A DNA stretch of 64,000 bases from Limnanthes douglasii subsp. nivea (GCA_036936605.1 JAUPFV010000001.1:77209910-77273909); one strand, 5' to 3'; positions 31,241 to 44,080 are shown, counted from the first letter of the stretch. The notes: generated by a model not told the origin, from the sequence alone. Program-made: numbers and translations.

Positions 31241-31246
31241 TTATAA

Positions 31247-32460
31247 TTATTTGATAGTAAAATTGTTGTTATTAGAATGAAAGGTAAATAGTTTTTTTAG
31301 TTTATTTAGCCGTTCACAGTAATGTTCACAAATTAAAATACAAGATCTAAAAAAACTATTACAAACATCATTCATCTTCTTGAAGTTCTTCTTCGTAATC
31401 ATAATCTTCAGACTCACTTGATTCACCTTCAACTTCATTTTCTTCTATAATTTATTGTTCAAGTGTATCTTCATAATCATCCGATAATCTTCGTAGATGT
31501 CGTCTACATTCACTTTGTCTCTAAACTCTTTGTCTTGCATCCTTTTATCCATTGTGGTCCAATCCTTGACTACCACAAGCACTCCAAGTGCTTTTCCCGT
31601 CAATCTTTTTCTCTTAGTCGTGTATTGCAACCTCGTTTAGCTTAAAGCACACTCACTTGTAACTGTAGACATAGATATTGCATAAATCTCTTTAACAAAC
31701 ATATAAAGAATAGGATAATCATTAGTTTTGGTACTCCACAATTTTTAGATATCTTCAATACCATGGTCGGGAAAATTCGTTAAATCAAACTTATTGTTCA
31801 AATATCTAGACAACTCATTATCAGATTGAAGGGTTTCTCTAAATTCATTTCTTTGTAACATTGCCATTTGAACATAGTTAGTAGATCTATTGTTATTACC
31901 CCTTGCATTTGAAGTTGTATTTAGTCTATATTTTTTAAGCATACTTATTATACATATTAAACATACAATCATATGCTTTGGCAATATACCCTTCAGGGTT
32001 AACTAGGTCAGCCGGTGGACTATCTTCAGAAAATTGTAAGGCTTTATAAAACCATTTAACTAGCAATTCAAATTGATATTTTTATGAAAAGGGATACAAA
32101 ATGCACGTAATAGAATAAGTCATCGGGATTGGATGAAAATACTTTTAAAACTTTAATTCTATTTTGGGCACCATGTCTACACTTACAATATGAGATCTAT
32201 ATTTATCCATATGCATGGCAAGATTAGTAATCGTGGAAAGGGTCAAGTGAACATTAAGATTATTTTCCGTAGAAAAGGTTTTAGTTTCATCTTTAAAAAA
32301 TTCTAATTTTTTTAACATGGCAGCATACTAATTCCAATGTTGATTTTCAAGACTTGTTGGAGGATAAGATGCATTATAAAGCGAGGTAACCTCTTCTTTA
32401 AATACATGACCATGTGCAAGCAACATATAAGTAGAATTCCATCTAGTTCCGACATCTAAT
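31247..32460 (-). pseudogene. hAT transposase remnant
   Basis: hAT transposases cut and paste their elements through an RNase H-like fold, with a C-terminal dimerisation domain. From 32460 downward: W-N-S-T-Y-M-L-L (about 32440), the family RWNSTY motif; ENQHWNxYAAMLKKLEFF (about 32330); an MDKYRSH stretch (32200). The C-terminal dimerisation domain spans 31810-31560, with LSRYLNNKFDL, YPILYMFVKEIYAISMSTVT and KRKRLTGKALGVLVVVKDW, matching the pattern YP-L---A--I--I--ST---E---S...R-L----LE-L---DW. Several stops; the N-terminal BED finger and first catalytic part are not found. Confidence 0.8.
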
Positions 32461-33059
32461 ATAAGTTTCTTATATGTTATCATATTTTTAATAACAAGTA
32501 TTTATACGTTTTGAAGCCATTTCAAAACTAAAAATAATGTTTTTTTTAAATATGCAATAAAATACTAATAAAAACTAATATCGCAATTAATAAAAACTAA
32601 ATTTAGACTTATAATTACTAATATCACAAATGAAAATAAAATATATATTTTAAAAAAAACGAATAACAACTAATCTAAACAACTATGACAAACAAATAAC
32701 TTGATAAATTATACGAAGCTATTAATTTAGCTAGTATAATGTTATCAAAGTGTTATTTAAGTGTTTTATCAAAGAAAAACAAATAGAAAAAAAATATTTA
32801 AACGATTCTGAAAGTAGAACTATAATATCGAAAACAAGTAACTAATGCTTTATAGAATTTGTAAAACAAGTAGAGAGATTTAGAGAGATGTACAGTACAT
32901 TTGAGAGATGATGAGTTTGGATTTGGAGTCTCCTCTATTTATAAGGGAGATTCTTTTATAAAAAAATTGGTTGAATTTGGATATCCGGACGCCCAGTCCG
33001 GATATCCGTTTTGGTGACGTCACCGATGACATCAAAAAAACGGCTCTTTATAAAAACAA

Positions 33060-33194
33060 TTAAAACCCTATAAATAGTAGACCCCTCCTACCCTTTCTTC
33101 ACACCATCTATCTCCTATATTCTCTTAAAATATTATCTCTAATTGTTTTTTTTTTAAATTTCAAACAACAAAAAATTCAACAAAGTTTATCTTA
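33060..33194 (+). promoter_or_regulatory. candidate promoter of the 33195 gene
   Basis: CTATAAATAG at 33068-33077 is a good plant TATA box, about 118 bases before the ATG at 33195. Just upstream, 32985-33025 holds two TCCGGATATCCG-like blocks and a GGTGACGTCACCGATGACATC segment with a self-complementary TGACGTCA. TGACGTCA is the classic bZIP/CRE core. It sits between two divergent genes. Confidence 0.45.
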
Positions 33195-34716
33195 ATGTCT
33201 TCTTCGAGAAAATCAAAGCAGGTATGGAGGAGTGGAGATGATTCATCATCCTCGAAATGAAGAACAAATACCAAAAAAAGTTGTCTGTATCAAGACGTAG
33301 AGGAATCAGAGAGCCAGACAGTCGAACATCACGAAAAAATGGAGGTTCACGTCTGTACCCCGCAAGCACCACGAGTTGTAACCAAAATCTACTCGGGTAT
33401 GTATTTGGATTACGATGAACTTGTCCAAGTTGAAGGTATGCAAAAAAAATTCAGACTTCTTGAACCTTATAATGGTGTAGGTCGGATCTATCTTGCTAGA
33501 TTCAAGTGTGAATGGTATCTCGAATTAGTACAAAACAATTATGCCCATGCACGTATTATTGATAATGATTCATGGTCAAGGTTTAGGAATGAGGTTTATA
33601 ATTAATGGTGTTGCCTATAGTTTTTTTGAAACTAATTTTCAAGATTAATTTTTCCTTCCATCTTGAGAAATATATACTGGTGAAAATTAGATTCACTTTC
33701 TTTTCCTCGTTCGGGTTGGGGTGTTGATTGGCCTATGTCCTTCGAGGACGCAGTAGAGCTTCTGATTTATGGTCTGCACGCTCAAGAAGTTAACGGTAAA
33801 TCTAGAGCCCTAAGAGGTAATTTGGATGCTAATAGGAAATTAGCTTTGAAATTGTTTAGCAGCTTATTTCTTTCCCCTGGTAACAATGATTTGCAACTTT
33901 CCTGTATTCAAACATTTTTAACTGCTTTTGTGGTACAAAATGAGGGAATAATTAATTTGGCTAGTTTGATGATTCAGAATATGGCTATGAATATAAAAGA
34001 GGGGGATAAATTACCATATGGGATGATATTGAGTCATTTTCTTGTTAAGCAAGGGGTTGATGTGAGTACGTACACTCCGATCAAATTTAGGCCAAGTAGT
34101 GCTTTAGGTAGACACTTTTTGAGATTGGAAGAGATATATACTTGGGATGAAGAGTTGATATCAAAATGGCAGGCATTGAGTCGTCATTTGCACTTGTTCG
34201 ATGATATATGGGCTGCGAACAATGTTAGCAAACCACCAAATCCACCTTCTGGATACCCTCAATAAGACATTCAGCCGCCTGTCGCTCCAGTGACTGCTGG
34301 TGGTTCTTCTAGACAACCACAACAACAAAATATGTTGAGTGGGCGCATGAACAACAAATGCAGTATGTCCAGTGGGCGCATACTCAGCAAACGGAGTGGC
34401 TTGTTCTTCATACGCACTGGTAGGATCAATATGAGTAGTGGCGTGAGCAGTCGCAGGTTCAAAGCAACGAGCGACATGCTCAAATGAGTAGTGGCAGGTT
34501 CAAAACAACGAGCAGTATTGTCAATTCGAGCAGTGGCGGGGTGAATACGAGCAGTGGCATGGTGAATTCGTGCGATGGCACGGTAGACAAGAGGAATGGG
34601 ATAGTCGATTTGCAGGCTCTAAAGTGGAACAATCCGAATATATGAGAAAAATGATGAAGAACATACAGTTGCAAGGTCCACCACCACCTTCAAATAAAGA
34701 CGACGAAGCTCCTTAG
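33195..34716 (+). pseudogene. plant transposon-associated protein gene of unknown function, broken
   Basis: ATG at 33195 gives MSSSRKSKQVWRSGDDSSSS, a basic/Ser-rich start; TGA at 33261 interrupts it. The same frame reopens to 33605 (EWYLELVQNNYAHARI and similar), a one-base frame change follows, and the original frame returns at 33735-34265 (LPYGMILSHFLVKQGVDVS). The layout, with W/F-rich N half, a V-x-Y-x-F step and LPYGMLL-type C half, resembles the putative plant transposon protein family often found next to plant retroelements. After 34265 other frames continue as Gln/Trp/Glu-rich repeats (EQWRGEYEQWHGEFVRW) to a stop at 34714, so the original protein was about 490-500 residues. Molecular role unknown to me. 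Confidence 0.55.
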
Positions 34717-35089
34717 TTTTTTTTACATGTCATTGTATTTGGAATTTTCATTGCAATGTTTTTCTTTTTTATTTGATTAAACAACTATGTTATTTGTTTG
34801 GTTTTTATTATTAACGAATTGTTTGTTTCGCTTATATATTTTATCAAATGTTAATTAAATCTCTTTCAATTTTTATTTTGTTATTTACAAGTAATTTATG
34901 TTAATACATATACTTATACAATTCTAAAAAATTTAAATTTATACTTCAAAAATTCAATAATTCGAAAATACAATAAAATATTTAAATCATCTAAACATAT
35001 ACACTTCAAGCTTGAAAGATCTAAAGAACTAAAATGAAGTAAAAAACTAAACTAAACTATATTATATTTGATAATCGTATAAATATTTT
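34717..35089. other. AT-rich spacer, no gene
   Basis: Sequence after the stop of the 33195 gene, with AATAAAA-like signals but nothing else recognisable. Confidence 0.55.
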
Positions 35090-35800
35090 AAATGATATAA
35101 TATAATAAAATCAAAATACAGTTAGATGTCTAATAGGTATATATTATTTAATATCTACCTAATATTAATATAATATCTAAAATATCTAAATATAATCAAA
35201 CAGTATCAAAATCATATTACAATTATCTTGTTTACAATATACATATCTTAATTATAGTATTTGGATTTAGTTAAGACATACAAATATATTCGTAAAAATA
35301 TTTTCAATAATTTAATATTTTAAAATCAAAATACAAATATTATTTAATATCTACCTAATATTAAATAAAATATTTAACATATCTAAATATAATCAAACAG
35401 TATCAAAATCATATTACAATTATCTTGTTTACAATTTACATATCTTAATTATATAATATGGATTTAGTTAAGACATACAAATTATTATTTTATAATCGTA
35501 AAAATATTTTCAATAATATAATATTTTAAAATCAAAATACAAATATTATTTAATATTTTCCTAATATTAAATAACATATTTAGCATATCTAAATATAATC
35601 AAATAATATTAAAATTATATTACAATTATCTTGTTTACAATATACATATCTTAATTATAGTATTTCAATTCAGTTAAGACATACACATTATTTTTTTATA
35701 ATCGTATAAATATTTTAAATAATATAATATTTAAGTTAAAATAAAATAAATATCATAATTATTTCATTTATATTATACATGAAATTTGATTTAATTAACA
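35090..35800. repeat. AT-rich tandem array, unit about 200 bp
   Basis: Three to four units. The block TCTAAATATAATCAAA starts at 35185, 35382 and 35588 (offsets 197 and 206), each followed by ATCATATTACAATTATCTTG, a TTTACAA segment and TTAGTTAAGACATACAAA. Different in sequence from the array at 30590-31240. Confidence 0.75.
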
Positions 35801-36095
35801 TATACAAATTAGTTTTAAATAATATTATAAAAGACTTGATAGACACGACTTTAAATAGATCATGTGGTGGGTAACCTGTGTAGGCTTACTTGCCTAACCT
35901 GCTACCTGCCAGACACATTTATCTGTTTACATGCATAAGCAGTTAACTCCCAGACATGCTACCTGTCAAACACATATACGTTTAAAACTGCCAAATGAGT
36001 AACTCGCTACCTGCCAAATACGTACACGTTTAAAACTGTTCAATAGATCATGAGTATGATGGATAGACCGGTTTGCACTACTATAACTAATAACG

Positions 36096-37149
36096 AAAAG
36101 TAGTCTGTGTGAGATAATTCTAATATCCAATTATAACAATGGTCAGAACGGTAGTTCGTCACGTCCGGAGAATTTGATCAAACACTCGGCCAAAATATTT
36201 AAAAAAATGTCAAATTTGATTTAACTTGACTCCATTATTTACTCGACGTATACAATTTTTTAGGTTATCTTTAGTTAATTCTAAATATTATGTATTTTAA
36301 TTTTTAATATTATTTGTTTTTAAAAGTATTAAATAAATCATCAATTAAGGTATACAGTACCACACACAAAAAGAATTCGAATGAACCTAAAAATGATCGG
36401 AATACATATAATACAATATTGAAATACATATTACGACGTCGATTGTTACTACTACAAAATTAAAATACATAAAATAATCCAAGATCTAGACCAAATAATT
36501 AGACTAGAAATCCAAGGTTTACAACAAAAAACCCTAAATCTTGGATTGTAACAGAAAAAACTCAATAACCCATATGAGATTATACGATCACTTACACTTT
36601 CACCTTCCACAAACTCTCTAACACTAAACCTTGCAGTGAATACACCAACAAAACACAACACAACAAAACCATCTTTTAAAAAAATAGCTCACCTCTAGGA
36701 AAAAACCGGACATATGAAAGCTTTTTTGGAGCTGATGAATTCAATTATTTCTTAGTTATTAATTCTGTTAAAACTATGTTTGTATGAAAGTATTTGTCAA
36801 AAACATATTCGTATGAGGTAGTTTTAGAGAGAGAAATTGAATCAGTAGAGAGAGAAATGGAACAAAGGAATAAATATAGCAATCATTGACTAATCATTGG
36901 ACCATTTGCCAAAAAAGAGAATGTTCTTTATATAGTACATGGGTTACATTCTGAATTTACATGTTTACCCTCTCACAAATGAATATTCTCTTACTGTTTG
37001 TAAACAAGCTTACTAGTTATTACATATGACCCTCTCAATCCTTATGTTTGCTTTAGTACAGTCCTTTATATTTAATCATATCAATTTAAACCTTTTGTTC
37101 ATTACATTAAATCTTATTCTTCACCATATTTTTCTCCCTGTATCAGTAG
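36096..37149. other. no gene recognised
   Basis: AT-rich to mixed sequence. 36840-36960 has GAGAGAGAAAT repeats and a CTTTATATAGTAC TATA-like stretch that might be remnant LTR, but no second copy is present in the window. Confidence 0.5.
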
Positions 37150-38589
37150 CCACCCAATCCTTGTGAAAGCACTTCAATAAGGACTGATTTTCAGAGCGAG
37201 AACTTTCTTTTTTTAGCCCCATCAGATTTTTCTTCCTTCGGTTCTCCTGGTCGGATTACTTCTCAGCGCTACCTTTGGTCTAATTACTTCTCTGTTAGTT
37301 TAAGTTGTTCTCCTAATGTCCCTGGGTTATTGCTTTCAGCAGAATTCCTAACATGACATCTTTTTTAACCTCCTTAGATTATTATGGCTTTACAACTTTC
37401 TTGGACAACCTTGTCACTCATATTTCTTAGGTGGGTTTCTTTACAAAGTTTCCTATGATTATCCTTGATCATGGGTATTTCTTATGATTCATGTCTTCAC
37501 CATTGAAAATGCTGACCTCATTCTCCCCCATCATTCCCTTTAATCATCGTGCGCCCTTTTATCCGCTAACGTGTCAGAAATTTTATTAAACTGATGACAT
37601 CACTTTTGAACATGTGTCAGTTACTTCCTGACACATGCCAACGTGCCTTCTAGATCTGTTTCTGAGATAAAAACATGTCGAAGATATTTTCACGTTCCCC
37701 AAAACTTATACGTGTCGACAAACAGATTCTTCAACTTTTTGAAAGACTCTTCAGCTTACTTGGGCCCTCACACCTTTAGAAGCCCTACCTCTCTATATAT
37801 ACTTGCATTCACTCATAGTTTCAGGTTTTGTACATATTTTCTCATCTCAACAAACTTACGAAGATCTTGCTTTTCAAAGAGATAAATAATGTTTTCCACT
37901 AAATTTCTTACCTGAACTTTCATGCCTCGAGAGTTTATAAATCTTGACAAATAGAAACTCTGGAGGTGGTTTCATATCTCAAAAAGGGCTAAAGAACGGA
38001 GAGCTACCAGTATTAGAGAGCATCACACTCCTTCAGAGATCTATTAAACAACATTTCGTGATAATTGGTCTCCTCTCTAGGCGTGTTTTGACATATCAGG
38101 AGCTTCAGGTAGCCTCTATTTATCTGTTTCGCCTACTACTCAGCCCCCCAATCAATCTTGTTTTTAAAAATAACAAGGATGACCCTTCAATCTCCGAATA
38201 CTCTCACAAATCTTGCTAATTTCTTATGATGGGTGGTGATAAATAAAACCTTAGCAAAACGAGTAAAACAAATCGTTCTAAAAGAAAGAAGTCTCCAAAG
38301 CCAATTAAACCGTCCACAAAAATGAAAATCGCCACTTCTGTTACTAACCCCCAAGTAACCCCACAGGACATTCCTCAAACTGTCCCAGAGATTAGTCTCA
38401 TAATCCCCCTTCAATAAATTTTCAACTAGGTACATTCTTAAAGTCCATTCTTGAGATACAAGAGAAAAACCTGGTTGATGAGTCGGATAGTGAACCCCCT
38501 CCCCCCATGGCGGAAATTATGTACCAAGTTAGGAACCATGTTCTCCTTCCCTTAATATTATGATAGTTTCTCTTACTCACCGATTGGAT

Positions 38590-39160
38590 ACTTCCGTGGT
38601 GAAGAAGAGCAAGAAAAAGAACAAGAGAAAGGCTTCAAATTTTCCTTCAAACATAGAAGATATCTTATGAGATAATATTCGTGAAGTTAAGGCTAAAAAG
38701 TTTCCTACAGCTGGAGAAACCCCACTATCTGTTTGTGATCACGAATTGATCCTCTATACAAAACTCATGAACTAGGGTCTTTGCTTGCCTCTTGACCATG
38801 CCTTCGTTGAATACTTCTATTTGATTAAAATCTATTCGTCCCAAACCGGTCCCAACATGTGGTACACTCTATTGACGTACATCTTCCAGGATTGCTCAAA
38901 TCGAATTCTCAATGGAGCAGCTGATTGGATTCTCATGTCCCATTATCCTTTTTATTCTATAGGTCTTGGAAAACAATACAAAGTCGTGAAGGACTTCTTG
39001 GAGGCTGAAGAGAAATAGAAACAATAATTTATTTTTGTTTCCGAGCTATGAGAGACCGGGTTCGAACATTCTGAGCAGATGCCCCATCAGTTGATCTTAA
39101 AATGGATCGGACGAGGTATTTATTTTCCTAATAATTTTATCTTGTTTGCTTGATCTCTCA
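38590..39160 (+). pseudogene. gypsy-type gag-like domain (putative gypsy transposon N-terminal family)
   Basis: HELILYTKLMN, stop, GLCLPLDHAFVEYFYLI then QTGPNMWYTLL (about 38740-38880) follows the family pattern of a long linker, LPLHPF--E-L--L-L-P-QL-PN-W--L----. A Lys-rich stretch (KKSKKKNKRK near 38610) and weak similarity beyond 39018 follow. In-frame stops near 38668, 38773 and 39016. The family is known from plant Ty3/gypsy-like elements; the protein is presumed structural. Confidence 0.5.
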
Positions 39161-39474
39161 AACTAAACATTTTCTTGTGGGAAGCCATAAAGGGGATTGG
39201 CAAACTATTCGCAGACTATGCCAAATCCGCAGGTACAATATTTACCAAACTTAACCTTTAGGCAGGTACCAATTGGAGCTATAAATTCCACATATGCTTT
39301 ACTCCCTCGAACTTGGTTAGGACCCATCTTTGGAGAAGTGATCTGAGCGAAGTGAAGTCATTGAAGGAATTCACGTTACCCCTCCCCCTCTGGAAGACGC
39401 AATAGTTAAGCGTTTGTAAGGCTTGGACAACCTGGTTTATCTTCCCACCATAGTTAGGGCTCCCAGCCATCAAG

Positions 39475-40520
39475 ATGTTGAAAAATCAGATTGGTGAGGA
39501 GAACGATACTGAAACTAACGCTGATTCGGAGACTGAAGTCCGAGAAGGTCAACAAACTAAAGTTCAAGAAGAACAACAAGTTGAAGTCCGAGATGAACAA
39601 CAAACTAATGCCAAAGAAGAAAACCGAACTGATGTCCAAGAAGAACAACGAATTGATGTAAACCCTGAATTTGTAGTCGAAGTCAGACCAACTAGGAGAG
39701 AAGGTGTTGTAAGGCCAGTAAGAAGATATTTTCTCAAGAAAAGAAGAAAAATATTATTGATAGTGAAGAGGAGGATGACAACACCACTAGTACAAGTTTT
39801 CCTCCAATTAAAAGGGTTGTTGTTATCAACTCAGATTCTGCCAGGGAGTTTGTTCCCCAAAGAAGGTAAGCTGCTAACCAAGGGAACAAGAAGAAATTCC
39901 AGAGGAAGGAGAAAATATTTCCCATACCTCGACTTATTTCAATGTTTACGAAAAATTACTTTATTGCGAATTAGCTTAATAGGTTGCTTCCCATTGTTGA
40001 TCTCCTCAAATGGAAGACCAACCGCTATAAGAGCGAAGTCATTCAAAGAAGAGTCGAGCTGAAAATGTTAGAATAGGAATTTGATGATGAGAGGGAACGA
40101 TTCATCACTAGGGACGTGGAACGTAATACTCTCTTCGACGGTCTTTTTGATTCATATGATAAGAAACAAAAATATTTTGAGAGTGATGTTAAATAGATTG
40201 AAAAGCTCTCCGCAAAGATTGATTCCTTGAAGAAAAACTTGAGGCTGATAATAAGAAATGCATTGAGGAATATGTTGCTGACTGCGTCTCTCGCCTGGAA
40301 AAGAGGGATGCTAACATAAAGTCAGCTTTAGTTTTAGAGATGCACGAGCACCTGATTTAAAGCTAGGAAGCCTTTGGGGGCGCGTTATAGAAATATATTC
40401 TCCAGTAGGAGTTTCTTTCGAGGATGAAGCGAATTCTAGCGACTCAGAAAGTTCTTCCTCCGGTTCTAGTTCCTTAGAAGACAATAAAGAAGATGTCACT
40501 GTTGAATAATATTGGTGCTT
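39475..40520 (+). pseudogene. charged, coiled-coil-like continuation of gypsy gag
   Basis: The open part (39475-40062) begins with a Glu/Gln/Thr-rich repeat of about 8-10 residues (QQTKVQEEQQVEVRDEQQ), then a basic stretch. Beyond 40062 the coding signal continues in broken frames with Glu/Lys heptad-like spacing (about 40060-40320) and a Ser/Glu-rich end. Such coiled coils are typical of the part following the gag-like domain in these elements. No enzymatic motif. Confidence 0.45.
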
Positions 40521-40869
40521 ATTACTTTTCGTGTTAAATTTTATATTTTTGTGTAAGGCTTGCTTCTTACTCATCTTTTGATGCCCCTTGTCGAATTTTT
40601 GTTGAACTTTCATATAATATGCTTTGTATGGTGAAAGTTTTTATCGATTAAGATTTTTGATTATATACTATCTCCTGAAGCTTGATCTTGCTCCAAAAAA
40701 TTTCATGTGAAATTTTTTAACTAGGAATTCATAACAAATACTCATATTCTTTACCCAAAGTTTTTGATATGAAAATGTTTTACCCTTATCTTTTTCGAAA
40801 ACTTTCATATTCTTTTTCCAAAGTAGCTAGAATATTTTCAAGAACTGTTGTGTTCATACAAAAGTAAGA

Positions 40870-41305
40870 TCAGTCACAAGAGAAACACTATTCACACTAA
40901 TATACGGTATAAAAATGGTGGTTCAACCCAAAGCTCAAATACCCTCCTACACGGTATTCACGTATGATGAATGGGTAAACTGTACAACGAGAAGTGTGGA
41001 GCTTGATGTAACCAAAGAGAAGCGGGTGTAAGCTCACCTCTAGTACAAATACTACAAAGCTCTAGTATCGAGCAGATACAATTCCATGGCCCGTTTATGA
41101 ATCTTTCAAGTAGACAAGAAAATATTAATAAAGATATTTATTTGTACCAAGGAAGACCGTTTCAAAAAATTGGCCCCAACTTAGGAAGGGCATTATATGA
41201 TTGAAGCCAATGTCAAGATGGGTAGGTACTGTCTGTTAGATGATAACTTCAACTAAATCTAAAACACTTGGAATATTAAACATTTGAAGTTGTATAGACC
41301 AATTG
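40870..41305 (+). pseudogene. gypsy integrase C-terminal remnant
   Basis: The reading gives R-E-T-L-F-T-L-I-Y-G-I where the family has ETPFSLTYGTEA, then PSYTVFTYDE, LDVTKEKR, an F-Q-V-D-K stretch where FQVGDLVLRK is expected, KLAPTxEGHYMI for GKL-P-WEGPY-I, and finally T-W-N-I-K-H-L-K-L-Y for the terminal WN--HL--YY motif. These are the hallmarks of the end of Ty3/gypsy pol. Several stops. Same type as the minus-strand piece at 59330-59900. Confidence 0.7.
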
Positions 41306-41334
41306 TTAATCCAGCTAATTATACTGTTTTTTTC

Positions 41335-42250
41335 CTAAGGAAGTCTTACATTAATACTGCATCTCAAATTGGACGGGCTTAGAGAAAACATAGACATCTT
41401 CTGGAGATGGGTTTGACCTTATTGACAAAAGGTAAGATAACTTATGAATACTAGGTGGAAGCATTTGAGACTATTATTTACCTAATAAATGGACTCATTA
41501 CACCTGTTTTAAACAATGACCTTCTTATTAAATACTTTATCATAAGAAGCATAACTACATAGATTTAAAAACCTTTGGTTTAACTTGTTTTCCTTGTTTA
41601 AGACCTATCAATCTTACAGGTTTCAGTTTCACTAATCTAAGAATATTTTTATATGCTACAACTAGTCACATAAAAGTTCTAAATGTATAAACTCTACATA
41701 AAGAATTTATGTTTCAATAAATGTTTTTTTATGAAAATGAAAATCCATTTTGAAGGTTTTTTAAATAGTGATTATATTTAGAATTTGTGTCCATCTTATT
41801 AGTTTTTACCTTCCGAACCTTCGTGAGTAACTAGTGACTGGTGATATGACTTCTTCTACCAGATTTATCTTAGGTGTTCATGATGATCATGATACTGCCC
41901 ATATTCTAAACATTTATGCTAAATAAAAATATTTAGATACTATGCATGTTTATTTTTACAAATATTTGGCTGAAAAGTAAAATCATTTGGTTGCACACAT
42001 TTTCTTCCGATGTTGTTTACAAAAATATTCATAAAAATGAGAGAAGATTTTAAAAAAATAAAATCATATAGTTTATCTTTAAAAATGAAAATGTTGATAG
42101 TTTAGATTATATTTTTGAGTTGTAAATCATAAAATATAGGTAAACATAACTTTTTAAGGGTTTTGGAGAGAAAATAAATATTTAAATGTTTGGTGAAGTT
42201 TTCTTTTTATGCATTTAGTTTTTTATTATTAGATTAATTTTTTTGGATAA
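41335..42250 (+). pseudogene. copia integrase remnant (same lineage as 15.6- and 22.1-kb elements)
   Basis: Starts at RKSYINTASQIGRA, then RKHRHLLEMGLTLLTKGK, VEAFETIIYLING and TPVLNND, matching RKSCPHTSAQNGRAERKHRH and onward of the 22.1-kb element. The Glu of the D-D-E triad is lost to a stop where AERKH is expected. Decays further to 42010; 42010-42250 is AT-rich. Both outer ends are missing. Confidence 0.75.
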
Positions 42251-42251
42251 A

Positions 42252-44080
42252 ATAGCTCTTAGAAATATTATATTATTTTATTAAATTAGTTTTTTAAAAA
42301 ATATTTAACTATCATGTTGAGTATTTAGGTGCCAAGATAAATATTTCGTTATCAAGACAAACAATTAGGTGTAAGTTTAAAGATTGAATTATAAATTTAA
42401 AACATTTTAGTTGTGCGATTATAAATGTAGATGTTAGGTGTAACTATAGTCGTCAAGATAAACACTTATTTCTCAAAGTAAATATTAAACGGCCACATTA
42501 GAAGTTTTACAGTAAGCTAAATATTCAGTTGGCGGGATAATTGTTTTATAAAAAATAATATTAATAATTTGTTTTTTTATTTGATTCGTTTAAAAACAAT
42601 TAATACTCTTAGGTTTGTTTTAATATTATCGTTTTCTTATTCTAAGGTTATTATTATGATTCAATGTTCTAATATATAATTAAGTTCTGTAATTATATTA
42701 TATATTTTTACTCACATAATAACGTTAAAATATTAATGATTTCACTATTATAATATTATCCAAAACTCCACTACAACCAAAATGGGAGGTTTTCGGATAC
42801 TGACTATCTAAAATATTACCAAATATTACAAGTGGAAACCTTTTTAGTAAAACATATGTGATTGCATAATAAGACGGAAATAAATTTCCAGTGTTTTAGG
42901 TGAGTTGATTTATAACCAAAGAGAGAAATAACATAAAGTCATCTTGAAATTGAGATTTCTCATATGGTTATGAAACAACTTATCAGTAACTTACATACCA
43001 TATAACGTAGCAAACTACTATTCTATGACATATCATTGAATATATTAATTGAGTAGGAAAAAAATTATATGACTTTAAAAAAACAAGTTATACATGACTT
43101 GGTCGATTAGCTCACAACCATTGAATATAAGAATTATGATTTATATCATTACATTATCATATAATTTTATCTAAAATACAAGTGTACTTGTTAATGGATG
43201 CAAGCAAAATTCCTAAATACCACGTGTTTAGAAAATTAAAGATTAGATATATGACATATTGATAACAAAATTGAAGAAATTTGAGCACGCGAACAATATG
43301 AAATAGACTTTTACAACGTTGCAAAAGTATAACATGAAATTTAACCCTATGTTAAACTTATTAGGTTCATCTTGATATATTTCTTAGGTTTCACGATGCA
43401 TAATTATAGTACCAATTTTGACTCTAACCATTTAGCAACTATGTAAGAAAGAAAGAGACACAAATATGTAAAAAAATGTTTAGATGAATGAATTTTCATT
43501 TTTGCCTCTCTCTTTTTTTAGTTACAAATATATAGCTATTAATTTTCATATCCTTGTAAAATTAAAAAATAACATAGAAAAGATATTTCAGCTACCGTAA
43601 GCTCTTGTTTATGCGTAGGCCGAGAAAGTAACATAAAAAAACATTTCAGCTACCATAAGCTCTCGTTTATGCGTAGGTCGAGAGTATAACTTTGTACGTG
43701 TGAAAATATTCTCGACATAATGTTATTACTATCTAGAAAAATAATATATATTTTTGTCCACTCCTCTGAGAGAGTGTTAATCGGTTATCTTATAAGTTAC
43801 TTCAAAACATAAAATAAATATAGTTTTATATTTGATAGTTTATGCGTGAGACAACTAAATAATAATTATAAGACGTGTGGGTTCAACTAATAAGGCACCA
43901 CCATTACATTTAACATTTAACCATGTGACCACTATAAATGGTGAACTCAAAAATGAAAAGAGAAAGATACAAATTAATAATTGTAAACTAGACTAACTAA
44001 GTATCTTTATTAGATATTTTAAATTTTATATCTTAGTAACCAAGTTCAACGAGGATAAAAGAATTGTATTTTTATATCAT
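42252..44080 (+). repeat. dispersed repeat family, copy A
   Basis: A non-coding repeat of about 1.1-1.8 kb present at least four times in the window. Copy A matches copy E (60912-61990) from AAAATAGCTCTTAGAAATAT onward and copy C (45932-47160) from CTAAAATATTACCAAAT (42810) onward. Shared landmarks: ATGGTTATGAAACAACTTAT, ATAATTTTATCTAAAATA, TTAATGGATGCAAGCAAAAT and GAACAATATGAAA. A 55-bp block with TACCGTAAGCTCTTG and TTTATGCGTAGGCCGAG is tandemly doubled only here (43588-43690). Confidence 0.75.

Larger units (their letters stand above)
29900..36095. mobile_element. hAT-like composite element, limits inferred
   Basis: The left candidate end TAGAGGTGTCAACTGG (29901) resembles plant hAT ends; the right candidate end CCGGTTTGCACTA (about 36069) gives a weak inverted match. 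No convincing 8-bp target duplication was found. Inside, in order: duplicated AATTTAAATAxATC blocks (29928 and 30010), an AT-rich tandem array, a decayed hAT transposase on the minus strand, a putative promoter, a divergent second gene, another AT-rich tandem array, and a subterminal zone with three copies of GCTACCTGyCA (35920, 35966 and 36015 approximately). The outer boundaries are inference. Confidence 0.45.
37150..41310 (+). mobile_element. Ty3/gypsy-type element remnant with large internal deletion
   Basis: Plus-strand order: an LTR/leader-like zone with CTCTATATATACTTGC (about 37791), a gag-like domain (38590-39160), a charged coiled region (39475-40520), then directly the C-terminal end of a gypsy integrase (40870-41305). 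Protease, RT, RNase H and most of the integrase are missing. The right end joins a copia remnant at about 41335. No LTR pair is recognisable. Confidence 0.6.

Noticed and set aside
42774..42790. CACTACAACC as a CACTA transposon terminus
   Set aside because: It is a small difference between copies of the dispersed repeat; there is no subterminal repeat zone and no partner end.
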